Source: Allobrachymonas sp. (GTDB lineage Bacteria > Pseudomonadota > Gammaproteobacteria > Burkholderiales > Burkholderiaceae_C). From it: DNA of 5,132 nucleotides. Both the position numbers and the translations under genes were made by a program. This document shows positions 1 through 5,132 of this stretch, piece after piece. The stretch is from positions 1-5,132 of the forward strand of contig JAGPIR010000113.1 of NCBI GenBank assembly GCA_018054915.1. Direction: 5' to 3'. How positions within the stretch are numbered: position 1 is the first letter of the stretch; each line of letters starts with the position of its first letter. The notes beneath the pieces were generated by a model, which ran no database searches, was not told the DNA's origin, and saw only the letters and a program-made list of their open reading frames with translations.

Positions 1-1010
1 TGTTCGTGGCGCCCATGGCTGGCGTGACGGATCGACCGTTTCGCCAGCTCTGCCGCCAGTTTGGCGCAGGCTACGCTGTCAGCGAAATGGTGACTTCCCG
101 GCGCGATCTGTGGCACACGCTGAAAACTTCCCGCCGGGCCGATCACGCGGGCGAGCCGGGGCCGATCGCCGTACAGATCGCAGGTGTCGACCCGGAAGAA
201 ATGGCCGATGCCGCACGCTACAACGTCGACCGTGGCGCGCAAATTATCGATATCAACATGGGCTGCCCGGCCAAAAAGGTGTGCAAGAAATGGGCAGGCT
301 CGGCCCTGATGCAGAATGAATCCTTGGCCATGCAGATCATCAACGCAGTGGTTGCGGCTTGTGATCCGCACCGTGTGCCCGTGACGTTGAAAATGCGCAC
401 CGGCTGGTCTGCGCAGCACCGCAATGCCATGCAGCTGGGACGGCTGGCCGAAAATGCGGGGGTGGCCATGCTCACCGTGCATGGCCGCACGCGCGAGCAA
501 GGCTACAAGGAAGAGGCCGAATACAACACCATCGCCGCCATCAAGGCCGCTGTCCGCATCCCCGTGGTGGCCAATGGCGATATCGACAGCCCGCAAAAGG
601 CCGCCCGCGTGCTGGCCGCAACAGGCGCCGACGCCTTGATGATCGGCCGCGCAGCCATGGGCCGGCCCTGGTTGTTCCGTGAAATCGGCCATTTCCTGCA
701 AACGGGCGCAGAGTTGCCGTCGCCCGCGGTGGCCGAAGTGCACAGCGCCCTGCTGCGCCACCTGGACGACCATTACAGCCTCTACGGCGAATACACCGGC
801 GTGCGCAATGCACGCAAACATATCAATTGGTACGTTGCCAGCCTTCCCGGCGGCTCGCTCCTGCGCCAGCGCGTCAACGCCATGGAGTCCGCAGCAGAGC
901 AGATGCAAGCCGTGGATGCGTTTTTCGCCGGTCTGCAGGAAGCCCATACATACCTGCCAAAACCCTGTGCAATACCTTGTCGGGAGCAAGCGCTGTCGCT
1001 TGCCGCTTGA
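1..1010 (+). CDS. dusB: tRNA-dihydrouridine synthase B, 5'-truncated by the window edge
   Basis: This flavoenzyme (FMN, NADPH) reduces uridine to dihydrouridine in the D-loop of tRNAs in the cytoplasm. The visible protein opens with the FMN-barrel signature APMAGVTDRPFR. Counting the GTG at position 6 as residue 1, the catalytic cysteine is C87 in NMGCPAKKV, an FMN-contacting lysine is K129 in LKMRTGW, and HGRTREQGY starts at H159. NGDI and ALMIGRAAMGRPW follow near residues 195-220, then the helical tRNA-binding domain with GVRNARKHINWY. Aligning from memory with E. coli DusB puts C87 at its C100, so about 13 N-terminal residues lie outside the window. The GTG at 6 is therefore not the true start, and the frame is open to base 3. 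The last 20 or so residues after AFFAGLQEAH do not resemble the family, and the final ones are encoded by a REP-like hairpin. It is probably co-transcribed with fis, 39 bases downstream. The identification is very secure. Confidence 0.96.
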   Translation, partial: FVAPMAGVTDRPFRQLCRQFGAGYAVSEMVTSRRDLWHTLKTSRRADHAGEPGPIAVQIAGVDPEEMADAARYNVDRGAQIIDINMGCPAKKVCKKWAGSALMQNESLAMQIINAVVAACDPHRVPVTLKMRTGWSAQHRNAMQLGRLAENAGVAMLTVHGRTREQGYKEEAEYNTIAAIKAAVRIPVVANGDIDSPQKAARVLAATGADALMIGRAAMGRPWLFREIGHFLQTGAELPSPAVAEVHSALLRHLDDHYSLYGEYTGVRNARKHINWYVASLPGGSLLRQRVNAMESAAEQMQAVDAFFAGLQEAHTYLPKPCAIPCREQALSLAA

Positions 1011-1022
1011 AGCGGCGGCTAC
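979..1022. repeat. REP-like double hairpin (putative BIME) over the dusB stop codon
   Basis: Two adjacent inverted repeats are seen. The first has a perfect 7-bp stem, GCAAGCG (986-992) with CGCTTGC (997-1003) and a CTGT loop. The second has GCCGC (1002-1006) pairing with GCGGC (1012-1016) around a TTGAA loop that contains the dusB TGA at 1008-1010. On the plus strand the first hairpin is preceded by GTCG (979-982). On the minus strand the second is preceded by GTAG (1022-1019). A GTAG-type head next to a GC-rich hairpin is the usual layout of proteobacterial REP elements mobilised by RAYT transposases, and two in opposite orientation form a BIME. No second copy was found in this window, so repetitiveness in the genome is inferred. 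There is no T-run, so a simple Rho-independent terminator is unlikely. The structure could modulate read-through into fis or stabilise the upstream mRNA. Confidence 0.5.
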
Positions 1023-1049
1023 GCCAACACCCAGAACGGATGATTTTTC

Positions 1050-1301
1050 ATGGCCCACGAACAACTCCAAGCCTGCGTACGCAACAACCTGGAAAAATAT
1101 CTCCACGACTTGCAGGGGCAAGAGCCCTCCGGCATGTACAACATGTTGTTGCAGGTGGTGGAAAAGCCCATGCTGGAACTGGTGATGGAATGCACCCGCA
1201 GCAACCAGAGCAAGGCCGCGCAGTGGCTGGGCATCAACCGCAACACGCTACGCAAACTGCTGGTGCAGCACGGCATGTTGAACAATGGCGAGTCCCGATG
1301 A
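1050..1301 (+). CDS. fis: Fis family DNA-binding protein
   Basis: The 83-residue product is a homodimeric nucleoid-associated protein that bends DNA and modulates rRNA promoters, recombination and replication. The C-terminal half is diagnostic: VVEKPMLELVMECTRSNQSKAA matches the Fis dimer helices (E. coli: [21 protein letters not shown]). The helix-turn-helix AAQWLGINRNTLRKLL spans about residues 56-71, followed by HGM at 74-76. It is shorter than the 98-residue E. coli Fis because the N-terminal arm is reduced, as is usual in betaproteobacteria. The ATG at 1050 is preceded by a weak GGA (1038-1040) nine bases upstream. It lies directly after dusB, the classical dusB-fis operon order, and expression probably comes from a promoter ahead of dusB outside the window. 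The REP-like hairpin between the two genes may affect how much fis mRNA is made. The stop overlaps an ATG (ATGA, 1298-1301). Confidence 0.95.
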   Translation: MAHEQLQACVRNNLEKYLHDLQGQEPSGMYNMLLQVVEKPMLELVMECTRSNQSKAAQWLGINRNTLRKLLVQHGMLNNGESR

Positions 1302-1384
1302 GTCCCATGTGCATAGCCCCATTTCCGCGCGAACGGGAATGGTCAAACCGGCTCGCATCCACGCACGCGCTCTGTTTCTCATGA
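1298..1384 (+). other. Small 28-codon ORF filling the fis-purH spacer, doubtful gene
   Basis: An ATG at 1298 overlaps the fis stop as ATGA, the layout of translationally coupled genes. The frame runs 28 codons to TGA at 1382-1384, reading MSPMCIAPFPRERE and then on to HALCFS. GCGAG in the end of fis (1289-1293) could act as a weak ribosome binding site. The peptide has no recognisable domain or membrane segment. It may only carry ribosomes across the spacer, or it may be chance. A 7-base direct repeat, GAGTCCC (1290-1296 and 1300-1306), surrounds its start. Confidence 0.15.
1321..1340. other. Small inverted repeat in the fis-purH spacer
   Basis: ATTTCCG (1321-1327) pairs with CGGGAAT (1334-1340) around CGCGAA, a 7-bp stem with one G-U pair. 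No T-run follows, so it is not a canonical terminator. It might be a weak mRNA structure between fis and purH, or it might have no function. Confidence 0.25.
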
Positions 1385-1406
1385 GGCTTTTCAGAATGGG
1401 CTGATG
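1383..1406 (+). promoter_or_regulatory. Ribosome binding site and overlapping start/stop cluster ahead of purH
   Basis: GAGG at 1383-1386 is the only good Shine-Dalgarno match in the spacer. Nine bases later an ATG (1396) opens a two-codon frame, ATG GGC TGA. Its stop overlaps the in-frame upstream purH ATG at 1404 (TGATG). This could place ribosomes on the longer purH start by re-initiation. It could equally be chance, with translation starting at 1446. Confidence 0.25.
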
Positions 1407-1445
1407 GCCGGCTCCAATTTCACACACTTCCTGAATTTTTTGATC

Positions 1446-3047
1446 ATGAACCCACTCACCGCCCTCCTGTCCGTGTCTGACAAGACAGGCATCGTCGAAC
1501 TCGCCAAAGACTTGCACGCCTTGGGCGTCAAACTCTTGTCTACTGGCGGGACAGCCAAACTGCTGGCCGATAGCGGACTGCCCGTGACCGAGGTGGCCGA
1601 TCACACCGGTTTTCCGGAAATGCTCGATGGCCGCGTCAAGACGCTGCACCCCAAAATCCATGGCGGCCTGCTCGCGCGGCGCGACCTGCCGGCACACATG
1701 GCGGCGCTGCACCAACATGGCATCGGCACCGTCGACATCCTGTGCGTGAACCTGTATCCGTTCGAAGCGACGGTGGCCAAGCCCGGCTGCACGCTGGCCG
1801 ACGCCATTGAGAACATCGACATCGGCGGCCCCGCCATGGTGCGCTCGGGCGCCAAGAACTGGAAAGACGTGGCCGTGCTGACCGATGCCAGCCAATATGC
1901 CCAGGCGATTGACGAACTCAAGACACGGGGTGCAATAAGCCTTTCAACCAAATTTGCCCTGTCGGTTACCGCATTCAACCGCATCGCACAGTACGACGGC
2001 GCCATCAGCGATTACCTGTCATCCGTCACTTTCGATGCCGCCAACACCGATGGCCCGCCACAGCTGATGCAGTTCCCGGCGCAAAGCAACGGCATGTTCG
2101 TGAAGGTGCAGGATCTGCGCTATGGAGAAAACAGCCACCAGCAGGCCGCGTTGTACCGCGACCTGTATCCGGCGCCGGGCAGCATCGTCACGGGCAAACA
2201 GTTGCAGGGCAAGGAGTTGAGCTACAACAACATCGCCGACGCCGACGCCGCGTGGGAATGCGTCAAGCAATTCGAGGCACCGGCCTGTGTCATCGTCAAG
2301 CACGCCAACCCCTGCGGCGTGGCGGTAGGCAAAGATGCCGCCGACGCCTACAGCAAGGCGTTCCAGACTGACCCGACCAGCGCCTTTGGCGGCATCATTG
2401 CGCTCAACCGCCCGCTGGACAAGGCCGCAGCAGAGCTGATCGTCAAGCAATTCGTCGAGGTGCTGATGGCTCCCGCCTTCACACCTGAAGCGCTGGAGAT
2501 CTTCAAGCCCAAGGCCAATGTGCGGCTGATGCAGATTGAATGGCCAAAAGGCGGAAAAACGCCTTGGGACAAGGGTCAAAACGCCATCGACATGAAACGC
2601 ATCGGCAGCGGCATCCTGTTGCAAACGGCAGACAACCACGAACTGCAACTAGCCGATCTGCGGGTGGTCACCAAGCTGCAACCCACCGAACAGCAACTGC
2701 AGGACATGCTGTTTGCCTGGAACGTGGCCAAGTTCGTCAAGAGCAACGCCATCGTGTTTTGCAAGAACGGCATGACGATGGGCGTGGGCGCCGGCCAGAT
2801 GAGCCGCCTCGATTCGGCCCGCATTGCGTCCATCAAGGCCGAGCACGCCGGCCTGAGCCTGCAAGGCACGGCAGTGGCCAGCGACGCCTTCTTCCCGTTC
2901 CGCGACGGGCTGGACGTGGTGATCGACCACGGCGCCAGCTGCGTGATTCAGCCAGGTGGTTCGATGCGCGACCAGGAAGTGATCGACGCGGCCGACGAGC
3001 GTGGCGTGGTCATGGTCTTCAGTGGCGTACGGCATTTCCGGCATTGA
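1446..3047 (+). CDS. purH: Bifunctional AICAR formyltransferase / IMP cyclohydrolase
   Basis: This cytoplasmic enzyme catalyses the last two steps of de novo purine synthesis: formylation of AICAR with 10-formyl-tetrahydrofolate, then ring closure to IMP. From this ATG it is 533 residues, close to the usual 525-530. The N-terminal IMP cyclohydrolase (MGS-like fold) shows LLSVSDKTG, STGGT (32-36), GFPEMLDGRVKTLHPKIHGG (ending at 74) and ENIDIGGPAMVRS. The transformylase part shows RYGENSHQQ (from 225), the catalytic pair K285-H286 in VKHANPCGVA, DPTSAFGGII, KSNAIVFCKNGMTMGVGAGQ, SDAFFPFRDG and the C-terminal RHFRH. The start at 1446 is chosen because homologues begin just before ALLSVSDK. An in-frame ATG at 1404 would add 14 residues (MAGSNFTHFLNFLI) not expected in the family. 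Neither start has a good ribosome binding site at normal distance. It follows fis by 144 bases and may share its transcript. The gene downstream is convergent, so the plus-strand unit ends here. Confidence 0.96.
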   Translation: MNPLTALLSVSDKTGIVELAKDLHALGVKLLSTGGTAKLLADSGLPVTEVADHTGFPEMLDGRVKTLHPKIHGGLLARRDLPAHMAALHQHGIGTVDILCVNLYPFEATVAKPGCTLADAIENIDIGGPAMVRSGAKNWKDVAVLTDASQYAQAIDELKTRGAISLSTKFALSVTAFNRIAQYDGAISDYLSSVTFDAANTDGPPQLMQFPAQSNGMFVKVQDLRYGENSHQQAALYRDLYPAPGSIVTGKQLQGKELSYNNIADADAAWECVKQFEAPACVIVKHANPCGVAVGKDAADAYSKAFQTDPTSAFGGIIALNRPLDKAAAELIVKQFVEVLMAPAFTPEALEIFKPKANVRLMQIEWPKGGKTPWDKGQNAIDMKRIGSGILLQTADNHELQLADLRVVTKLQPTEQQLQDMLFAWNVAKFVKSNAIVFCKNGMTMGVGAGQMSRLDSARIASIKAEHAGLSLQGTAVASDAFFPFRDGLDVVIDHGASCVIQPGGSMRDQEVIDAADERGVVMVFSGVRHFRH

Positions 3048-3079
3048 GCAGCTTCATGCCGCACAGGAAAACAGCCCGT

Positions 3080-4255
3080 TCATACGGTCTTGCGCGGCAT
3101 CCATTGCCATACGATCAACAACCCCAGGACTTGGGCGCACAACAGGGCGGCGACCGTAGCAGACCACTGACCGCGCACGTACGCCAGACCGCACACCCAG
3201 GCGCCGATGAAGCCGCCACAGTAATACGCCATGTAGTACAGGCCGCTGGCCAACGAACGGCTTTTTTCCACCCGGCTGGCAACAAAGCTGATGGTGGCGC
3301 TTTGGGTGATAAACACCCCGCTGGACATGACGGCCAAGCCCGCAATGATGCTTAGAACGACTGGCTGCAACGTCAGCAGCAACCCGCACAGCGACAAGCC
3401 AAGAGCCAGCAGCATGGTTCTGCGAAACCCCAACCGGGGCAACAGCCTGCCAGTCAGCGGCGTGATCAGCACGCCCAGCAGATAAACGGCAAAAACATTG
3501 CCCAGTTGCGCCGTGCTCAGGCGGTATGGCGCATCCGCCAAATGCAGGTTGATGAACGTGAAACAGCCCACCAGCGAAAACAGCACGCACATCCCCAGCG
3601 CGCAGGCAGCGAGCACCGAACGGTTGCGCAGATGCTGCAACAGCATGTGCAACCCCGCGCTGGCATCCGGATTGGGCACGAAGTGTCTGGATGCCGGCAG
3701 TACCCTTGCCACCAGCATTGCCCCCAGGATATTGGGCACGGCCAACACCAGAAAGGCGTGTCGCCAGGGCATCCACTCGCTCAGGTGACCCAGCAGGAAG
3801 CGCCCCAGAAACCCGCCCAATACCGTACCCGCCACATAAAACGACATGGCCCGCGCCATGCCGCGTCCGCGCCACTCTTCCCCGAGATAGGCGATCAGCA
3901 CCACGCTGATGCCGGGCACGGCCAGCCCCTGCAAAAAACGCAGCACCACCATCTGCCCGATACTGCTGGCGCCGCAAATGGCTGCTGTTGCCAGCCCCAG
4001 AAAAAACACCGACCCCACAATCAACCGCTTGCGCCCGATGGCATCGGACAACAGGCCCATGAACGGCGAAACCAGCGCCACAGCCAGCACCGTGGCGCCC
4101 ACGATGTGCCCGCCCTGCACCACCGTAGCCCCGAAATCGTGCAACAGCAGGGGCAGGATGGCCTGCACCGAATAAACCTGCAGAAAAGCAAATACCCCGA
4201 TCAACGCCACCGTCAAAAGCAGCAAGGGGCCAGGGGAACGGTCTTCGGGCGGCAA
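3080..4255 (-). CDS. MFS transporter, YnfM-like (DHA1 family)
   Basis: This is an inner-membrane secondary transporter of the major facilitator superfamily. Wording resembles E. coli YnfM and related predicted drug/arabinose-type exporters: LQVYSVQAILPLLLHDFGAT, LSDAIGRKRLIVGS, RFLQGLAVPGISVVLIAYL, VLPASRHFVP and SRSLASGLYYMAYYCGG. From the TTG at 4255 it is 391 residues with twelve predicted membrane segments, roughly 11-33, 50-68, 77-97, 102-124, 135-157, 163-183, 213-236, 249-268, 279-300, 302-326, 336-357 and 365-386. MFS motif A (GLLSDAIGRKR) is at 67-77 in loop 2-3. TTG is chosen because it begins just before TM1, and GAGAG lies about ten bases upstream of it. In-frame GTG codons exist further up. 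The frame stays open to an ATG at 4480, but that extension looks non-coding. It converges on purH with 32 bases between stops and diverges from the FecCD permease. Substrate unknown. Confidence 0.9.
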   Translation of the reverse strand: MPPEDRSPGPLLLLTVALIGVFAFLQVYSVQAILPLLLHDFGATVVQGGHIVGATVLAVALVSPFMGLLSDAIGRKRLIVGSVFFLGLATAAICGASSIGQMVVLRFLQGLAVPGISVVLIAYLGEEWRGRGMARAMSFYVAGTVLGGFLGRFLLGHLSEWMPWRHAFLVLAVPNILGAMLVARVLPASRHFVPNPDASAGLHMLLQHLRNRSVLAACALGMCVLFSLVGCFTFINLHLADAPYRLSTAQLGNVFAVYLLGVLITPLTGRLLPRLGFRRTMLLALGLSLCGLLLTLQPVVLSIIAGLAVMSSGVFITQSATISFVASRVEKSRSLASGLYYMAYYCGGFIGAWVCGLAYVRGQWSATVAALLCAQVLGLLIVWQWMPRKTV

Positions 4256-4480
4256 GGCGAAACAACTCTCAAACGAATAGCGGCCTGGCACAACCGGACT
4301 TGTTGACACGCAGCAATCAACGCAGGCGACGCCAGAAACAATGATCTTGTGATTGTGCCCGCTTGCGGGCCAGCCTTTTCTACGGAAACGGCTTGACTTG
4401 TCCAGAGACGTGCCCGCGGACGTGGAGCGCCCGACCTGGAAACAAAACCGGGCGATGCGAACCAATGCAACAGAATCCAT
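4256..4480 (-). other. Open leader upstream of the MFS gene, probably untranslated
   Basis: The transporter frame continues upstream without a stop to an ATG at 4480 and a TTG at 4498. The encoded stretch would be 75 residues, Cys-, Ser- and Arg-rich, with codons such as AGA, TCA, ACA, AGT and TCT that are uncommon in the neighbouring genes. It has no membrane segment or family resemblance. It also contains a GC-rich hairpin, GCCCG-CTTG-CGGGC (4357-4370). Neither ATG 4480 nor TTG 4498 has a convincing ribosome binding site. The simplest reading is a long 5' leader. A real N-terminal extension cannot be excluded, since a candidate promoter lies only about 30 bases before ATG 4480. On the plus strand I see no gene here. 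Confidence 0.5.
4357..4370. repeat. GC-rich short palindrome in the MFS leader
   Basis: GCCCG (4357-4361) pairs with CGGGC (4366-4370) around CTTG, and the outer bases form a nearly perfect palindrome. On the minus strand a GTAG lies 15 bases upstream (4385-4382), loosely recalling a REP layout. No copy matches the dusB element. On the plus strand TTTT follows five bases later (4376-4379), so it might stop transcripts running in that direction, but the stem is short. Confidence 0.25.
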
Positions 4481-4570
4481 GTGATAACAAATACCCAAGT
4501 ATTCTCATAAAGAATAAGAATAGATGATACAAATATAAATACAATTCACACGTTTAATCATTCCCTTAAT
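4481..4570. promoter_or_regulatory. AT-rich divergent promoter region
   Basis: By direct count this 90-base stretch has 23 G/C bases (about 26%), far below its surroundings, and it separates two genes read in opposite directions. A minus-strand promoter for the MFS gene is possible: TTGTAT (complement of 4539-4544), a 16-base spacer, and TATTCT (complement of 4517-4522). No good -35/-10 pair is seen on the plus strand, although TATAAA (4534-4539) and TTTAAT (4553-4558) could serve as -10 elements. The promoter calls are inference. Confidence 0.45.
4500..4522. promoter_or_regulatory. Candidate operator of TATTCT/AGAATA hexamers
   Basis: TATTCT (4500-4505) forms a perfect inverted repeat with AGAATA (4511-4516) across CATAA, and a second AGAATA follows directly (4517-4522). 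Two direct hexamers plus one inverted hexamer recall Fur-type arrays. However, the spacer is five bases rather than one and the match to GATAATGATAATCATTATC is poor. The array overlaps the proposed -10 of the MFS promoter, so a bound regulator could repress it and also affect the divergent permease. The regulator is unknown. Confidence 0.3.
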
Positions 4571-4593
4571 TGCTGTCGAAACGCTTTTGCATC

Positions 4594-4602
4594 AGACCTG
4601 CC
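4594..4602 (+). promoter_or_regulatory. B12-box-like motif, orphan
   Basis: AGACCTGCC matches the 3' core of the cobalamin riboswitch B12 box (E. coli btuB leader: GAAGACCTGCCGG). It lies 12 bases before the GTG at 4615 of a permease family that includes BtuC. The other conserved aptamer parts (GGGAA-type and GCCACTG-type elements) are not visible in the AT-rich sequence upstream. This may therefore be a remnant or coincidence, not a working riboswitch. Confidence 0.2.
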
Positions 4603-4614
4603 GAAAAAACGCCC

Positions 4615-5132
4615 GTGCCACACAAACACTCGTCACCGACTCCTACGGACGCATCAAACGGTGAAAAACCGTCCGGACATCATGGCCATTCCCATGTGCA
4701 TGACAAAGGCCATCCAGTGGTTCACAACCACCCGCATATTCATCGCGCGTCAGGAAAAATACACGCTGGGCATGCCGCCGCCTGGGATTGCCCCGATCAC
4801 ACCGCCGAGCACGCCTGGCACGCCCATGCGATTGATCACCGCGCCAAGGGCAGCATGACCCAACAATACCTGGCGCACAGCTACCAACGACAGCTGTGGT
4901 TGCTGCTTTTGCTGGGCCTGTTGGCAGGCATCGCATTGTTCGCCATCCGCCATGGCGCTTATCCCATTGCCTTTGGCGAACTGCTTCAGGCTTTCATGGG
5001 CGAAGGCGAAACCTCCACCCGAGTCGCTATCTGGAATATCCGCCTGCCGCGCGTGGTGGGCGCCTTCGTGTGCGGTTGGGGCTTGGCGCTGTCGGGACTG
5101 ACGATTCAGACCCTGCTGAAAAATCCTCTGGC
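4615..5132 (+). CDS. FecCD-type ABC permease with histidine-rich N-terminal extension, 3'-truncated by the window edge
   Basis: This is the membrane subunit of a binding-protein-dependent importer of the BtuC/FhuB/FecC/FecD/HmuU family, which takes up cobalamin, ferric siderophores, haem or other metal chelates. Numbered from the ATG at 4855, TM1 spans about 14-31 (LWLLLLLGLLAGIALFAI). The family signature then follows: IRLPRVV (62-68), GLALSG (76-81), Q85 and KNPL (89-92), where the window ends. ATG 4855 is the conventional start, with AAGGG (4846-4850) four bases before it. The frame is nevertheless open upstream to a TAA at 4567, and 4678-4839 is extraordinarily His-rich, so the feature is drawn from GTG 4615. 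That adds 80 residues and has no clear Shine-Dalgarno; TTG 4570 is another option. The extension would lie in the cytoplasm. Its substrate-binding protein and ATPase genes are presumably downstream. The family is secure; the start and substrate are not. Confidence 0.85.
   Translation, partial: MPHKHSSPTPTDASNGEKPSGHHGHSHVHDKGHPVVHNHPHIHRASGKIHAGHAAAWDCPDHTAEHAWHAHAIDHRAKGSMTQQYLAHSYQRQLWLLLLLGLLAGIALFAIRHGAYPIAFGELLQAFMGEGETSTRVAIWNIRLPRVVGAFVCGWGLALSGLTIQTLLKNPL
4678..4839 (+). other. Histidine-rich putative metal-binding segment, in frame with the FecCD permease
   Basis: In the permease frame these 54 codons contain 17 histidines (31%), many spaced as HxH: HHGHSHVHDKGH at 4678-4713, then HNHPHIH at 4723-4743, and later HAWHAH at 4810-4827. 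One cysteine (codon 4789) and several aspartates and glutamates are also present. There is no stop between this stretch and the permease. Such tracts elsewhere bind Ni, Co, Zn or Cu (HypB, SlyD, and cytoplasmic loops of CDF and ZIP transporters). The other two plus-strand frames show no comparable bias, which argues that this frame is translated. Metal binding is inferred. Confidence 0.65.
4846..4850 (+). promoter_or_regulatory. Ribosome binding site for the internal permease start
   Basis: AAGGG sits four bases before the ATG at 4855. It is the best Shine-Dalgarno match near any permease start candidate and supports translation of a short form without the His-rich segment, alone or together with a long form. 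Confidence 0.5.

Noticed and set aside
1321..1340. Rho-independent terminator after fis
   Set aside because: The stem is short, contains a G-U pair and is not followed by a T-run.
1404..1445. purH start at the upstream ATG as first choice
   Set aside because: The extra 14 residues are not expected in PurH homologues, which begin just before the LLSVSDKTG motif. The start at 1446 is preferred, with doubt noted.
1248..1895. Minus-strand ORF across the fis-purH junction
   Set aside because: Antisense shadow of purH codons with no recognisable domain. The same holds for the antisense ORF at 2019-2648.
3056..3100. Bidirectional terminator between purH and MFS
   Set aside because: ATGCCGC (3056-3062) pairs with GCGGCAT (3094-3100) around a nested CCGT/ACGG hairpin, but the outer loop is 31 bases, no T-run follows, and part lies inside the MFS coding end.
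3054..4265. Second long minus-strand frame (403 codons) over the MFS gene
   Set aside because: Gly/Ala/Arg-rich out-of-frame reading of the transporter, with no regular membrane segments or motifs.
3506..4306. Long plus-strand ORF (266 codons) antisense to the MFS gene
   Set aside because: It is rich in His, Gln and Arg with no family resemblance. It mirrors the codon bias of the clearly real membrane transporter on the opposite strand.
4395..4614. Complete cobalamin riboswitch upstream of the permease
   Set aside because: Only the AGACCTGCC core is present. The preceding bases are AT-rich and lack the other conserved aptamer blocks.
4643..4936. Minus-strand and other-frame ORFs over the permease start (also 4661-4858 on +)
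   Set aside because: They lack recognisable domains. The frame continuous with the FecCD permease has the strong His bias and explains the region better.

Overview
The window looks like a chromosomal segment of a moderately GC-rich betaproteobacterium, most likely Burkholderiales (Comamonadaceae-like). This rests on the gene order dusB-fis-purH, the short Fis, and a PurH whose wording (for example DLPAHMAALHQHG and KNWKDVAVLTDASQY) resembles that family. No Neisseria-type uptake sequence (GCCGTCTGAA) was seen. No rRNA, tRNA, CRISPR or insertion sequence was found.

Left part (1-3047, all on +): dusB, lacking about its first 13 codons at the window edge, makes tRNA dihydrouridine. It is followed by fis, a nucleoid and DNA-bending protein, and then purH, which carries out the last two steps of IMP synthesis. 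This is a housekeeping growth cluster. A REP-like double hairpin covers the end of dusB and supplies its last codons and stop. The fis-purH spacer holds several overlapping small reading frames that make the purH start ambiguous.

Middle (3080-4255, on -): a YnfM-like MFS transporter of the DHA1 drug-efflux type, convergent with purH. The frame stays open for another 225 bases upstream, but that stretch reads like a leader rather than protein.

Right part (4256-5132): a 359-base divergent control region with a very AT-rich core (about 26% GC over 4481-4570) and hexamer repeats that could be an operator. It is followed by the beginning of a FecCD-type ABC permease (siderophore, haem, cobalamin or metal-chelate import), which runs off the window.

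The most unusual feature is that the permease frame is open well upstream of its conventional ATG (4855). That upstream stretch is extremely histidine-rich: 17 His in 54 codons at 4678-4839. It suggests a metal-binding N-terminal extension on the importer. A cobalamin-box-like motif (AGACCTGCC) lies just ahead of it, but no complete riboswitch could be seen.
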